Shown here piece by piece: positions 46,213 to 56,203 of a stretch of 64,000 bases of DNA (position 1 is its first letter; the number at the start of each line of letters is the position of its first letter). The notes beneath the pieces are model-generated. The model was not told where the DNA came from. It searched no databases and worked only from the letters and a program-made list of their open reading frames with translations. The DNA is from Bacillus sp. FJAT-22090. Its GTDB lineage: Bacteria > Bacillota > Bacilli > Bacillales_A > Planococcaceae. The stretch spans positions 1,550,001 to 1,614,000 of the forward strand of contig NZ_CP012601.1 in assembly GCF_001278755.1 (NCBI RefSeq), written 5' to 3'. The position numbers and the translations under genes were made by a program.

Positions 46213-46490
46213 CTCGGATGTGCGCTTGCCGCACGCTATGTATGAGCCTCCGTAGGAAGAGTTGCTCCTTCGTCGTTTGCACATCCTATTTTTGATGAAA
46301 AATCATTGATAACAAGTAAAGTATTTAGGTCTTACAATACGATGTAGCTCATTTTAATTGAAAACCTTTTTTTGAAATTGATGATACCTGCAGTCGCGCC
46401 TTCCCAGCCGCTTGAAGTGCCGTATGAGACAGATGTATGCGCCTTAGCGCATACAGCGGCTCATGCGGACGTGCGGCCAGCGCGAATGCA
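46213..46490. repeat. GC-rich intergenic repeat, copy B
   Basis: A second direct copy of the element, offset by about 333 bp. It keeps the shared blocks but differs at the start: ACTCGGATGTGCGCTTGCC, CACGCTATGTATGAG and a CTCCTTCGTCGTTTGCACATCC insert, the latter close to blocks at 7960-8115 and 56220-56265. No credible coding frame; the 46372-46611 frame is only the repeat. Confidence 0.85.
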
Positions 46491-46589
46491 TCTAGATAAG
46501 AAGGGTACCCCTTTATCACACCATTTAAAGAATTTCTGTTTTCAAACTATTACTTTGTTCTTTGAACAACTTCTTCTACTTCATTACTA

Positions 46590-46631
46590 CAAAAAGATGC
46601 GAGGGACGTGATAAAGTCACGTCCCTCGCAT
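46590..46631 (-). terminator. Terminator of the panB-panC-panD operon
   Basis: Perfect 15-bp stem ATGCGAGGGACGTGA (46597-46611) with 46617-46631, 5-base loop, and TTTTT following on the minus strand. Confidence 0.93.
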
Positions 46632-46675
46632 TCAAGAATTTTAGTAATCTAATAAGTCTTTGGCCGGATAGTAAA

Positions 46676-47059
46676 TTACATCACTGTAGCTTCAGGTTCG
46701 TAATGTATTATCTGTTTAATCGTATTATTATCATTCATAATGGCTACTGTTGGTTGATGTGTTTTGGCTTCATCATTCATCACGTAGGCATAGGAAAGGA
46801 TAATAACAATATCTCCTCGTTGCACGAGGCGAGCAGCTGCTCCATTTACACAAATAACACCGCTTCCTCTTTCACCAGAGATAATATACGTTTCAAAACG
46901 TGCTCCATTGTTATTATTTACAATATGCACTTTCTCGTTAGGCAGCATCCCTACTGCATCCAAAATATCTTGATCGATCGTGATACTACCTACATAATTT
47001 AAATCTGCTTGAGTCACAACTGCGCGGTGTATCTTGCTATTTAACATCATTCGTAACAT
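46676..47059 (-). CDS. panD: Aspartate 1-decarboxylase (pyruvoyl enzyme)
   Basis: Makes beta-alanine for pantothenate from aspartate. 127 residues as a proenzyme that cleaves itself between Gly24 and Ser25 (YVG-SITID) to create the pyruvoyl group; the start at 47059 puts this site at the conserved number. [15 protein letters not shown] is also typical. Its start lies 3 bases after panC stops. Third gene of panBCD. Confidence 0.96.
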   Translation of the reverse strand: MLRMMLNSKIHRAVVTQADLNYVGSITIDQDILDAVGMLPNEKVHIVNNNNGARFETYIISGERGSGVICVNGAAARLVQRGDIVIILSYAYVMNDEAKTHQPTVAIMNDNNTIKQIIHYEPEATVM

Positions 47060-47062
47060 CAA

Positions 47063-47908
47063 TCACACTTCCTTTACTTCAACTATTATATTATCGATCA
47101 AACGGGCATTTTCAAAAAATACAGCTGTTGCAAACAATACTTGTTCCACATTATTCAGATCCGTTCTTAAATTTGGATAGGATAATGCTTGAAAATAGTC
47201 GATTCGACCTGATGTGTTTTGTTCAATATGAGCCTTACCTTCTGCAAGCGCATCCTGAATATTCTTTGTTTCCATCCATGTATCGGTCGCAATAGTTAAT
47301 GCTTTATATAAATGAATGGCTTCTACTCTTTCTTTTTCGCTTAAAAAGACATTTCGTGAACTTTTTGCAAGTCCATCATGTTCTCGAACAGTTGGCACTC
47401 GAACAATTTGAACAGGAAAATTATAAGCTTGAACAAATGTATCAATAATGGCAAGTTGTTGCGCATCCTTTTGGCCAAAATAAGCATTTGTCGGTTCTAC
47501 TAAATGAAATAACTTAGTAATAACCTTTAATACACCATCAAAATGTCCTGGTCTACTTTCTCCACAAAGTTTAGTGGAAAGCTCCCCTGCATGAATAGAA
47601 ATACCGCTTTCAAAAGGGTACATTTCTGAAACAGACGGAACAAAAAGAGCATCTACCCCCGCTCCTATTGCAAGCTCTGTATCATGCTCAATATCTCTTG
47701 GATACCGATCTAAATCTTCGTTTGGACCAAACTGAGCAGGATTGACAAAAATACTAGAAACGACAATATCATTTTCCTGTCTTGCTTTGTTTAGTAGAGC
47801 GAGATGTCCTTCATGCAAGTATCCCATCGTAGGAACTAATCCAATTGTTTTTCCTTTATTACTATTTAGAAATTCTTGCAATTCATTAATTGTTTGTACT
47901 GTTTTCAT
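47063..47908 (-). CDS. panC: Pantothenate synthetase
   Basis: Joins pantoate and beta-alanine with ATP. 281 residues with [14 protein letters not shown] (first ATP signature, HIGH-like), [44 protein letters not shown]. The ATG at 47908 is chosen because GGAGG precedes it by 6 bases; it then overlaps the end of panB by 23 bases. An upstream ATG at 47920 lies within that ribosome site. Confidence 0.96.
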   Translation of the reverse strand: MKTVQTINELQEFLNSNKGKTIGLVPTMGYLHEGHLALLNKARQENDIVVSSIFVNPAQFGPNEDLDRYPRDIEHDTELAIGAGVDALFVPSVSEMYPFESGISIHAGELSTKLCGESRPGHFDGVLKVITKLFHLVEPTNAYFGQKDAQQLAIIDTFVQAYNFPVQIVRVPTVREHDGLAKSSRNVFLSEKERVEAIHLYKALTIATDTWMETKNIQDALAEGKAHIEQNTSGRIDYFQALSYPNLRTDLNNVEQVLFATAVFFENARLIDNIIVEVKEV

Positions 47909-48740
47909 GTTTTCCTCCATACAATTGTTGAAGTTGATCTTCTTTCATAGTAAATTGATGTTGCTCTGCTGGGAAAGATTTATGTTTAACCTCTTGTACA
48001 TACTGTGTTATACCATCTGCAATTGGTCCACCAATATTTGCAAATTCCTTTACAAATTTCGGTATATGATGTGTTCCATATTTAACCATATCATGGAAAA
48101 CCAACACTTGACCATCCGCAGTAACACCAGCTCCAATTCCTATTGTAGGAATTGTTAAAGCAGTAGAAATGTTTTCAGTTAGCTGATGAGGGATACACTC
48201 TAAAACTACTGCACAAGCACCTGCTTGCTCGCATTTTTTTGCATCCTCTATTAATTTTTCTGCAGCTGCTGCAGTTTTACCTTGCACTTTATATCCACCG
48301 AGAACACCAGCTGACTGTGGAAGTAAACCTAGATGGGCAACTACCGGAATACCTGCGAAAGTTAATCTTTGAATGACAGGAATTACTTCATCTGCACCTT
48401 CCACTTTTACAGCTTGTGCACTCGTTTGCTGCATAATTTTTACTGCATTCGAAAGTGTTTGGTCTAATGAACCATGATAAGTTGCAAAAGGCATATCTAC
48501 TACTAAAAAAGTATTAGGTGCACCTCTTCTAGCAGCTTTTCCATGATGTATCATGTCATCTAGCGTCACAAGAACAGTTGAATCATAGCCAAGCACTACC
48601 ATACCTAAGGAGTCTCCAACTAGAATCATATCCATTCCTGCATTTTCTGCAAACTTAGCAGTAGGATAATCGTATGCAGTAATCATTGCAATTTTTTCAT
48701 TGTTTTTTTTCATCTCTACAAAACTACTTGTTGTTTTCAT
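47886..48740 (-). CDS. panB: 3-methyl-2-oxobutanoate hydroxymethyltransferase
   Basis: First committed pantothenate enzyme; makes ketopantoate from ketoisovalerate and methylene-tetrahydrofolate. 284 residues with [41 protein letters not shown] and the C-terminal [10 protein letters not shown]. First gene of the operon, behind a structured leader with an intrinsic terminator. GAGGAGTG precedes the ATG. Confidence 0.96.
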   Translation of the reverse strand: MKTTSSFVEMKKNNEKIAMITAYDYPTAKFAENAGMDMILVGDSLGMVVLGYDSTVLVTLDDMIHHGKAARRGAPNTFLVVDMPFATYHGSLDQTLSNAVKIMQQTSAQAVKVEGADEVIPVIQRLTFAGIPVVAHLGLLPQSAGVLGGYKVQGKTAAAAEKLIEDAKKCEQAGACAVVLECIPHQLTENISTALTIPTIGIGAGVTADGQVLVFHDMVKYGTHHIPKFVKEFANIGGPIADGITQYVQEVKHKSFPAEQHQFTMKEDQLQQLYGGKHENSTNN

Positions 48741-48778
48741 TGTGTATCACTCCTCTTTTTATTGAGAAGAAAACCGAT

Positions 48779-48868
48779 AAAAAGCCCTTCAATCCCAGAA
48801 ATGGGCAGAAGGGCAGAAAAAGTTAATTGAGGTTTTCTCCGTCCCTGTCGTTACATGATCAAGGCAGA
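48779..48868 (-). promoter_or_regulatory. Pan-motif-like leader with attenuator before panB
   Basis: On the minus strand a stem UCUG-CCUUG / CAGGG-A-CGGA (48838-48868) has one bulged A on the 3' side. The known Pan RNA motif upstream of pantothenate genes is a hairpin with bulged adenosines. Behind it GCCCTTC (48808-48814) pairs with GAAGGGC (48784-48790), inner CCCA/TGGG, followed by TTTTT: an intrinsic terminator inside the leader, about 40 bases before panB. A plausible promoter is TTGGAC-18-TATTCT (48932-48961). Identity as a Pan motif is inferred. Confidence 0.6.
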
Positions 48869-48965
48869 CTATTTAATTACAGTAAAATAATAAGCAGGTG
48901 CAGTTCAATAAAGATACTACCCTTCGCATACAGAATAACAGAATACTACAAAATAGTCCAAATTA

Positions 48966-49952
48966 TTATTTGTCAATCAAGTTAATATCTGCAGAATAAA
49001 TTCCTCTAATTTCCCCACTATCTAAACGAAGCTCTAGTACACCATCAGCAGTTATTCCAATAGCTACCCCTTCAAGTGTTTCTCTTAAGAGGCTGGCTCT
49101 AATTCTTTTTCCAATTGTACAGCTATAGCTTTCCCATAAAAGTTTTATAGGTTCAAATCCATTTTCTACATAAATGGACGAGTATTTTTCTAAATAAAAT
49201 AAGATTTTAGCAACTAACTCAGCTCGATCAATCTCTAATCCTGTTTCCATTTTTAATGAAGTAGCAATGGATTGAATGGACTCGTTAAAAGATTCCGTAT
49301 CTTGGTTTACATTTACCCCAATTCCAATAATGATAGATTGAACACGATCCATATCTGCTTGTAGCTCCGTTAATATTCCAGTCACTTTTTTTCCATTTAA
49401 CAATAAATCATTCGGCCACTTGATCTCAGGTGCATAACCTGTTAATGATTCTATTGCCTTTGTTATAGCGACAGCAGAAACAAGTGTAAATTGCGGTGCT
49501 TGATGTGGACTGATTTCTGGTCGAATAATGACACTCATCCATATTCCTTTATTCGCAGTGGAATCCCAAGCTCGTTCTAACCTACCTCTACCAGATGTTT
49601 GCTCTTCCGTAATTACTACCGTTCCATGAGAGACACCATCTCTGGCAGACTCAGCTGCAATGTTTTGGGTGGAATCGCAAACAGGGAAATATAGGATATT
49701 ATGACCTAATTGCTTTGTTTCTAATAGTGGAGTTATTCTCTCTTTCGATACAATATCCGGGATTGTTTGAAGAATATATCCTTTTTTCTTAACAGCCTCC
49801 ACGACATACCCCTCTTCTTCTAGCGCTTTCAAGTGCTTCCAAATCATTGTTCGTGAGATAGATAATTCATCTGCAAGCTTTTGGCCAGATATCGGGTTTC
49901 CTTTTGCAGCAATCAATTGGGCTAGTATTTTTTCTTTATTCGTCATATTCAC
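48966..49952 (-). CDS. birA: Biotin-protein ligase / biotin operon repressor BirA
   Basis: 328 residues: an N-terminal winged helix (KLADELSISRTMIWKHLKAL, about 20-50) for repression of biotin genes, then the ligase domain with GRGRLERAWDS and WPNDLLLNGKK, and a C-terminal SH3-like part. It attaches biotin to carboxylases. It overlaps the end of cca by 17 bases. The start is either GTG 49952 or ATG 49946; no clear ribosome site decides. Confidence 0.94.
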   Translation of the reverse strand: MNMTNKEKILAQLIAAKGNPISGQKLADELSISRTMIWKHLKALEEEGYVVEAVKKKGYILQTIPDIVSKERITPLLETKQLGHNILYFPVCDSTQNIAAESARDGVSHGTVVITEEQTSGRGRLERAWDSTANKGIWMSVIIRPEISPHQAPQFTLVSAVAITKAIESLTGYAPEIKWPNDLLLNGKKVTGILTELQADMDRVQSIIIGIGVNVNQDTESFNESIQSIATSLKMETGLEIDRAELVAKILFYLEKYSSIYVENGFEPIKLLWESYSCTIGKRIRASLLRETLEGVAIGITADGVLELRLDSGEIRGIYSADINLIDK

Positions 49953-51120
49953 GAAAAAACCATTCCTTTATACTTTTTCGATTATTCGCTACTCGTCCAT
50001 TAACAATAGCTTCCGTCATTTTATCAATAACGTCTTTTAACCAAGGTCCCCTTTTTTGTTGTTTCCATTCCATAATGTCATTTCCGTTTACTACAATTTC
50101 TTTCGAAGAAGAGATCGGAATAGCTTTTTTTAATTGTTGAATTGACTCATTTGTATAGGAAACTGAAATTCCAAATAAGAGCGCACCATAGTTAGCTGCC
50201 GCTATTAGAACATCTTCATTAAATTGAAAAATTTCATAGGTAGTCCAATGTCCTTTTTTCAATAATTCTACTGCATCTGATACTTGTTTCACATAGGATT
50301 TTTCAGCATTGGAGCACTTATAAAAATTTAATAAAGTATTTATATCATCACTTTTTTGCATAAGTGAAAAAAAGGCCCAACCATTTGCGGTATTACCAAA
50401 GTAATTAAAGCTATTCCATTTTTCCAAATAAGTATCCCAGTCACCTGGAAAATTTATTGCAAGTTTACTTGATACAAATAATTCCATTCCTCTTCCGACA
50501 TAAGTACTTGTCCAAATCTTTTCGAGTTCAACCTTTACTCTTTCCATAGATACATGCTCAATCAAAGCATGCAACGAATTAATTGCATCCAATGTACATT
50601 CTTGTAAGGAAAAGTTCAGCTGAGCAGAGAAACGAACTGCTCTTAGCATTCGAAGTGCATCCTCTGAAAAACGCTTTTTCGGGTCTCCAACTGCTCGTAT
50701 TAATCTATTCTCAATATCCTTTTGACCACCAAAGTAATCTATTAACTCATCTGATTTTGTTAAAGCCATTGCATTCATTGTAAAATCTCTTCTTTTTAGA
50801 TCTTCTTGAAGCGATCGAACAAATTCAACGTGATCTGGCCTTCTAAAATCGGAATAGGTTGCATCTGAACGAAAAGTAGTCACTTCGATTGTTTCATCTA
50901 ATACAACTAGTACTGTTCCATGTTCAATCCCTACATCAATTGTGTGTTTAAATAATTGTTTGACTTCAATCGGTGTCGCGTTAGTAGTTATATCTACATC
51001 ATTTGCATCGACTTCTCTTATGAAATCGCGGACTGCTCCTCCTACTACATATGCTTCAAATCCAGCTTGCTCTAGCTGTTCAATTACTTGATATGCAATC
51101 GGCCACCGATTCTTCATCAT
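49936..51120 (-). CDS. cca: CCA tRNA nucleotidyltransferase
   Basis: Adds the CCA end to tRNAs. 394 residues of the class II family: GGAVRDFI, DVDITTNA (catalytic Asp pair), the TTFRSDATYSDFRRPDHV and FTMNAMAL motifs and EDALRMLRAVRF are all present. ATG at 51120 or the adjacent 51117; the longer upstream frame (to 51168) lies within bshA. Starts 1 base after the bshA stop. Confidence 0.95.
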   Translation of the reverse strand: MMKNRWPIAYQVIEQLEQAGFEAYVVGGAVRDFIREVDANDVDITTNATPIEVKQLFKHTIDVGIEHGTVLVVLDETIEVTTFRSDATYSDFRRPDHVEFVRSLQEDLKRRDFTMNAMALTKSDELIDYFGGQKDIENRLIRAVGDPKKRFSEDALRMLRAVRFSAQLNFSLQECTLDAINSLHALIEHVSMERVKVELEKIWTSTYVGRGMELFVSSKLAINFPGDWDTYLEKWNSFNYFGNTANGWAFFSLMQKSDDINTLLNFYKCSNAEKSYVKQVSDAVELLKKGHWTTYEIFQFNEDVLIAAANYGALLFGISVSYTNESIQQLKKAIPISSSKEIVVNGNDIMEWKQQKRGPWLKDVIDKMTEAIVNGRVANNRKSIKEWFFREYDE

Positions 51121-51121
51121 G

Positions 51122-52252
51122 TTATTTTCTCGCCACTCTTTCATATAACGATTCATACTGTTCAACAATACTAGCAGAACTAAAACGTTCTTTTACAATT
51201 TTTAGAGATGTTTCACTTAGTTCTTTATGTAATAATGGGTCTTGTAATATATTCAATCCATATTCAGCGACCTTATTTATATCTCCTAGTTCAACAAGAT
51301 ATCCATTTTCACCATGTGAGATGACTTCTGGTATACCACCAATTTTTGTACCAATACAAGGGACTTGACATGCCATTGCTTCCAATAATACTAATCCAAA
51401 AGATTCTTTTTGAGATAGCAGTAGCATTAAATCTGATATTGAATATAACTCAGATAAATTATCTTGCTTCCCTAAAAATAATATATCATTTTCAATAGAT
51501 TTCCCTTTAACATATTCCATAATAGGGTGTTTTTCAGGTCCATCTCCAACTAATAATAATTTAGTAGGAATCTCATTTCGAATTAACTCAAAGCTTTTGA
51601 CTACATCTTGCACACGTTTTACTTTCCTAAAGTTAGAAACATGAATAATTACTTTTTCATCTTCTCTAATTCCTAATAATTCCTTTAAATTTCTATCTTC
51701 TTTTTTTGTATATTCATTTTCATCGACAAAATTATAAACAGTTTCTATTTCTTTTTTAGGAGAAATTAACTCCAATGTTTGGCTAACTAAGGAATCCGAA
51801 ACCGCAGTGACAACATCTGATTTCTCAATACCATATCGAATGGCACCTGATAAGGAAGAATCCTCACCAAGCACAGTTATATCGGTACCATGTAATGTTG
51901 TAACGATGCCAATGTCTGAATCCGCCATATCACGGGCTAAAATAGCACAAACTGCATGAGGAATCGCATAATGTACATGCAAAACATCTAGACCTTCATC
52001 TTCAATTATTTCAGCCATTTTGTTAGCTAATGCAATATCATATGGGGCATATTGAAATACAGAATAGCTATTAACGTCTACTTGATGAAACGTTATATTT
52101 GGATACATTCTGTTTAAACGGAAAGGCATACTGGAAGTGATAAAGTGAATGTCATGACCTTTTTCAGCAAGCAATTTCCCTAATTCAGTAGCAATAACAC
52201 CTGATCCGCCAACCGTCGGATAACAGGTTATTCCAATTTTCAATTTGCGCAT
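51122..52252 (-). CDS. bshA: Bacillithiol glycosyltransferase BshA
   Basis: Joins GlcNAc from UDP-GlcNAc to malate, the first step of bacillithiol synthesis. A GT4-family enzyme of 376 residues with [39 protein letters not shown] and [16 protein letters not shown]. In B. subtilis bshB1, the deacetylase, lies between mgsA and bshA; here mgsA and bshA are only 12 bases apart, so the deacetylase must be elsewhere. Confidence 0.94.
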   Translation of the reverse strand: MRKLKIGITCYPTVGGSGVIATELGKLLAEKGHDIHFITSSMPFRLNRMYPNITFHQVDVNSYSVFQYAPYDIALANKMAEIIEDEGLDVLHVHYAIPHAVCAILARDMADSDIGIVTTLHGTDITVLGEDSSLSGAIRYGIEKSDVVTAVSDSLVSQTLELISPKKEIETVYNFVDENEYTKKEDRNLKELLGIREDEKVIIHVSNFRKVKRVQDVVKSFELIRNEIPTKLLLVGDGPEKHPIMEYVKGKSIENDILFLGKQDNLSELYSISDLMLLLSQKESFGLVLLEAMACQVPCIGTKIGGIPEVISHGENGYLVELGDINKVAEYGLNILQDPLLHKELSETSLKIVKERFSSASIVEQYESLYERVARK

Positions 52253-52264
52253 AAAATCACATCC

Positions 52265-52675
52265 TTAACGTGTACGTCTCTCTTCAAGCAACCGCCAATC
52301 CAAAAATCCTTCTTCAATTCCCTTTAGTAATATCTCTGCAGTACCCATGTTTGTCGCTAAAGGTATTTGATATACATCACATAATCGGATTAAAGCAGAT
52401 ACATCTGGTTCATGAGGTTGCGCAGTAAGGGGATCTCTGAAAAAAATTACCATATCCATTACATTGTTCGCTATAGCTGAACCAATTTGTTGATCCCCTC
52501 CTAGGGGACCTGACTTGTATCTGAATACTGACAAACCTACTTCGTCAATTATTCGTGTACCTGTCGTTCCTGTTGCAAATAATTCATGTTCCTCAAAAAT
52601 AGTTTTATATGCAGTAACAAATTGAATTAAATCATCCTTTTTTTTGTCATGTGCCACTAATGCTATTCTCATCAT
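52265..52675 (-). CDS. mgsA: Methylglyoxal synthase
   Basis: Converts dihydroxyacetone phosphate to methylglyoxal and phosphate. 136 residues with [13 protein letters not shown], the ATGTTG phosphate-binding turn and [11 protein letters not shown] with the catalytic Asp. GGAGTG precedes the paired ATG codons at 52675/52672. It begins 1 base after dapB. Confidence 0.95.
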   Translation of the reverse strand: MMRIALVAHDKKKDDLIQFVTAYKTIFEEHELFATGTTGTRIIDEVGLSVFRYKSGPLGGDQQIGSAIANNVMDMVIFFRDPLTAQPHEPDVSALIRLCDVYQIPLATNMGTAEILLKGIEEGFLDWRLLEERRTR

Positions 52676-52676
52676 G

Positions 52677-53459
52677 TCACTCCTCTAAAATAATATCTTC
52701 TAAGCCGTAAATTAGTGTATTTTGTTTCATTATCTCCGTGATGGATAACACAATCCCAGACATGAAAGAAGTCCGGTCAAACGAATCATGTCGAATAGTC
52801 AATAACTGACCTTCTCCACTTAAAAGAACTTGTTGATGTGCAAGTAGACCTGGCATTCGTACGCTATGTATATGCATTCCGGAAAAGTTTGCCCCTCTTG
52901 CCCCTTCCATAATTTCTTTTTCATCTGGATGACCTTGCTTAAATGTAGTTCTCGTTTCATTAATCATCTGTGCTGTTTTTATTGCTGTACCTGAAGGAGC
53001 ATCCACCTTCTTATCATGATGCATTTCAATTATTTCTACATTCGGTAAGTATTTAGCAGCCATTTGGGAGAATTTCATCATTAGGACGGCTCCAATTGAA
53101 AAGTTCGGAGCGATAATACATCCTATTTCCTTCTCCTCAACTTTGTTTCGAATCTCATCTAATTGTAAATCAGTAAAGCCTGTAGTACCAATCACAGGTC
53201 TTACTCCACTATCCAAAGCTATCATTGCATGTTCAAAAACAGAGCTTGGTACTGTTAAATCTACAAGTACATCAGGTTCGGTTTGATATATTAACTCTTT
53301 TAAAGAAGTGAATATCGGAATATTATCTCCTAAAAAGTCTTCATTTTTTTTATTGTCTAAAACACTAACTAATAAAAAGTCTGTATTTTTAACTATTGTA
53401 GCTACTGCTTCTTTTCCCATTCTTCCTCTTGGCCCTGCGACTGCTACTTTTATAACCAT
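52677..53459 (-). CDS. dapB: 4-hydroxy-tetrahydrodipicolinate reductase
   Basis: Lysine/diaminopimelate pathway enzyme. 260 residues with the nucleotide loop [29 protein letters not shown] and the catalytic [22 protein letters not shown] precedes the ATG and lies in the end of ypjD. Supplies precursors for wall and spore. Confidence 0.96.
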   Translation of the reverse strand: MVIKVAVAGPRGRMGKEAVATIVKNTDFLLVSVLDNKKNEDFLGDNIPIFTSLKELIYQTEPDVLVDLTVPSSVFEHAMIALDSGVRPVIGTTGFTDLQLDEIRNKVEEKEIGCIIAPNFSIGAVLMMKFSQMAAKYLPNVEIIEMHHDKKVDAPSGTAIKTAQMINETRTTFKQGHPDEKEIMEGARGANFSGMHIHSVRMPGLLAHQQVLLSGEGQLLTIRHDSFDRTSFMSGIVLSITEIMKQNTLIYGLEDIILEE

Positions 53460-53461
53460 AA

Positions 53462-53794
53462 CTAGTCCTCCTTCTTAGTCCAACGATCTTTATCCCTTGT
53501 ATTGTATTTATTTAATACCTTTTGCAAGGATTCTTGTAAGTCAATTCCTTCTGCATTTGCTAAACAAATTAACACAAAAAAGAAATCTCCCATTTCTTCT
53601 GCAAGTTCTTTATCAACTTCCGTACTCTTTTTTTTCTTCGTACCATATTTATGTTGTATCTCTCTGGAAAGCTCCCCTAACTCTTCTGTCAGTCTAGCTA
53701 ACATTTCCATTGGTGGAAAATAACCTTCGTTAAATTGATTTATGTATATATCTACATCTTTTTGTAAGTCAACTAACGTTTTATTTTCAGACAT
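53462..53794 (-). CDS. ypjD: MazG-like nucleotide pyrophosphohydrolase YpjD
   Basis: A 110-residue all-alpha NTP pyrophosphatase-like protein. The metal-binding pattern EELGELSREI followed by EEMGDFFFVL is seen. Probably hydrolyses unwanted nucleotides, but the substrate is unknown. It leads the ypjD-dapB-mgsA-bshA-cca-birA series, as in B. subtilis. Confidence 0.9.
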   Translation of the reverse strand: MSENKTLVDLQKDVDIYINQFNEGYFPPMEMLARLTEELGELSREIQHKYGTKKKKSTEVDKELAEEMGDFFFVLICLANAEGIDLQESLQKVLNKYNTRDKDRWTKKED

Positions 53795-53897
53795 ATTTTC
53801 ACACTCCCTTACTCATCCTAATAAAAATATACACTGGTTGTCAAAAGCAAACAAATGAATGATAATAATAAGTATACTATTATAGTGAGGTGGATTC

Positions 53898-54767
53898 ATG
53901 GGGATTGGTTTAAAACTTAAAAATATTATAGCTATAATAATTGGATCCGCTATTTATAGTTTTGGTTTTGTACACTTTAATATGCAAAACGAACTTGGAG
54001 AAGGTGGATTTTCTGGTATTACATTAGTTTTATATTTCGTATTTAACTGGGATCCAGCATTGATGAATCTACTACTAAATATTCCAATGTTTATCATTGG
54101 TTGGAAATTGCTCGGCAGAAAAATGTTTGCTTATACTGTAATAGGAACATTCTCTGTTTCAGTTTTCTTAAAGATATTTCATGTATACGAATTCCAATTA
54201 GGATTAGAGGATGATTTGTTTCTTATTTCCCTGTTTGCCGGAGTTTTCGTTGGAATTGGTTTAGGTATTATTTTTAGATTCGGTGGAACAACTGGCGGAG
54301 TAGACATAATTGCTCGTCTAGTCTATAAATACAAAGGCTGGAGCATGGGAAAAACGATGTTTTTATTTGATGCTTTTGTTATATTACTTTCCTGGTTAAC
54401 TTTTTTAGACGAAAGATCGATGATGTATACCTTAGTCGCTGTTTTTGTTGGGGCTAGAGTTATTGATTTCGTACAAGAAGGTGCTTATTCTGCAAGAGGT
54501 GCATTTATCATTTCTGAACAGCAAAATGAAATTGCTGATCGCATTTCAGAAATAATGGACCGTGGAGTAACTATTTTTCGTGGACACGGTCATTTTACTA
54601 AGAATGAGCGGGAAATTCTCTACTGTGTGGTCGCTAAAAATGAAATTACTGCATTAAAGTCTATTATCACTTCCGTTGACCCACATGCTTTTGTATCTCT
54701 TATGGATGTGCATGACGTTATGGGTGAAGGCTTCACACTCGATGACGAGAAAAAACCAATTGAATAA
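53898..54767 (+). CDS. YitT-family membrane protein (YpjC-like)
   Basis: 289 residues. About five to six transmembrane helices in the first 190 residues (GSAIYSFGFVHFNMQNELGEGG is characteristic), then a soluble DUF2179 domain (FTKNEREILYCVV). Function unknown. B. subtilis ypjC is in this block but reads with its neighbours; here it reads against them with its own GTGAGGTGG ribosome site and terminator. Confidence 0.88.
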   Translation: MGIGLKLKNIIAIIIGSAIYSFGFVHFNMQNELGEGGFSGITLVLYFVFNWDPALMNLLLNIPMFIIGWKLLGRKMFAYTVIGTFSVSVFLKIFHVYEFQLGLEDDLFLISLFAGVFVGIGLGIIFRFGGTTGGVDIIARLVYKYKGWSMGKTMFLFDAFVILLSWLTFLDERSMMYTLVAVFVGARVIDFVQEGAYSARGAFIISEQQNEIADRISEIMDRGVTIFRGHGHFTKNEREILYCVVAKNEITALKSIITSVDPHAFVSLMDVHDVMGEGFTLDDEKKPIE

Positions 54768-54769
54768 GA

Positions 54770-54806
54770 AAGGATTGTCCCATAACGACGAGGGACAATC
54801 CTTTTT
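54770..54806 (+). terminator. Terminator of the YitT-family gene
   Basis: Perfect 10-bp stem GGATTGTCCC (54772-54781) with 54792-54801, then TTTTT. The converging peptidase gene ends at 54812. Confidence 0.9.
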
Positions 54807-54811
54807 AAATT

Positions 54812-55495
54812 CTATTCGTCTCTGTTTGCCATACCTGTGTATATTAAGATTAAACGTACTAACTCAAGTACTGCTACTGCAGCAGCAGCTACATATGTTA
54901 ATGCAGCGGCGTTAAGTACCTTTTTCGCGTGAGGTTCTTCTTCATTGCGAATAATTCCTAACGATACCATTTGGTTCATCGCACGATTGGAAGCGTTAAA
55001 CTCCACTGGGAGGGTTACTATTTGGAATACTACGCCTACTGCAAGCAATACAATACCAAGTAACATTAAACTAGGGAAAGTTGCAAGCATACCTATCATG
55101 ATGAAAATCCAAGAAGCATTTGAAGAAATATTAGCGATTGGAACTAGTTTATGTCTAATAGTTAGAAAAGAATATGCTTCTTTATGTTGAATAGCATGTC
55201 CAACCTCATGGGCTGCAACTGCTGAACCAGCAACCGAAGACTCATGATAATTTTGCGAAGACAATGCAACAATTTTAGTCATCGGATTGTAATGGTCAGT
55301 TAAAAACCCACTACTTTCTACTACTTTAACATCTTGTAATCCATTTGCATCTAAAATTGATCTAGCTACTTGGGCACCGCTCATTCCAGATGTCGAACGT
55401 ACTTTTGAATATTTTTTAAACGTACTTTTTACTTTCATTTGTGCATAAATTGGCAATAACAAAATTATTGCAAAATATACAATGTAAGAAACCAA
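54812..55495 (-). CDS. YugP-type membrane zinc metallopeptidase
   Basis: 227 residues with an N-terminal membrane helix, the zinc site HEVGH in AAHEVGHAIQ, and two further hydrophobic stretches after it including NQMVSLGI and AAALTYVAAAAVAV. These match the Zn_peptidase_2 (YugP) family; natural substrates are unknown. In B. subtilis this gene is elsewhere and ypjB lies here. Confidence 0.88.
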   Translation of the reverse strand: MVSYIVYFAIILLLPIYAQMKVKSTFKKYSKVRSTSGMSGAQVARSILDANGLQDVKVVESSGFLTDHYNPMTKIVALSSQNYHESSVAGSAVAAHEVGHAIQHKEAYSFLTIRHKLVPIANISSNASWIFIMIGMLATFPSLMLLGIVLLAVGVVFQIVTLPVEFNASNRAMNQMVSLGIIRNEEEPHAKKVLNAAALTYVAAAAVAVLELVRLILIYTGMANRDE

Positions 55496-55551
55496 CTAAT
55501 TTTTCCCCCTCTCAATCTATACTACTATTTTAAATGGAATGTTCTCTTCAA

Positions 55552-56148
55552 TCAACTAATTCGCTTTGACCTTTTTTGATAATTTACAATTGCAATAGTA
55601 ATACACGCAATTGATAACCAAAATGTAAAATATCCAATTTGATTGGAATAGCTACTTATACTTCTATATATAGGCATTTGGTCAAACACATAATCTATAA
55701 CGTCATTATGGAGCGTCCATATAGAAGCAATTAAAATATGTACCCATCTAAACTTATAGAATGGCATATATAAGATTGCTTGAAGTGCCATTGCAAAGTG
55801 TGAGGCTACTAGCATCCAACCCATCCATCCGATTGATCCTGTTTCTACATAAGTCCAAAGATTCATTACAACTGCCCAAAGTCCGTATTTTACTAAAGTG
55901 ATTAAGGCAAGAACCTCGATTAACTTCCAATTTTTCTTTAGTAACCAACCTAATAATGCTATCGTGAAAAATAAACTTGCTGTCGGGCTATCTGGGACAA
56001 ATAAATAAAATTTTGGTTCCGTAATAGAAAGCTGAGATTCATACCAGTAGTAACCGTAAATTGTACCTAATAAGTTTACAAGGAATAATAGCCACATAAA
56101 TGATTTATTGTAGAGTATTACTTTCAAAACCGTCACTTGATCTTTCAT
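55552..56148 (-). CDS. ypjA: DUF1405 membrane protein YpjA
   Basis: 198 residues with about six to seven transmembrane segments (FMWLLFLVNLLGTIYGYYWY, FLFVPDSPTASLFF). It follows the qcr operon as in B. subtilis. Function unknown. The ATG at 56148 has GAGGAGCG before it; the longer upstream frame runs through the qcr terminator. Confidence 0.85.
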   Translation of the reverse strand: MKDQVTVLKVILYNKSFMWLLFLVNLLGTIYGYYWYESQLSITEPKFYLFVPDSPTASLFFTIALLGWLLKKNWKLIEVLALITLVKYGLWAVVMNLWTYVETGSIGWMGWMLVASHFAMALQAILYMPFYKFRWVHILIASIWTLHNDVIDYVFDQMPIYRSISSYSNQIGYFTFWLSIACITIAIVNYQKRSKRIS

Positions 56149-56171
56149 GTAAACGCTCCTCTTATATGTAG

Positions 56172-56203
56172 GTAAAAAAAAAGAGCCAGTTTCCTGACTC
56201 TTT
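56172..56203 (-). terminator. Terminator of the qcrABC operon
   Basis: On the minus strand AAAGAGTCAG/CTGGCTCTTT (56180-56203) with GAAA loop, followed by at least eight T. It separates qcrC from ypjA. Between it and qcrC are the bases 56208-56280 with two copies of TTGACAAACG. Confidence 0.9.

Noticed and set aside
45913-46490. CRISPR array
   Set aside because: Only two long direct copies with a 333-bp period, no short repeats with unique spacers and no cas genes.
46372-47002. Plus-strand frames in the repeat and opposite panD
   Set aside because: The first is repeat copy B read through its terminator; the second is antisense to panD. Neither has a ribosome site.
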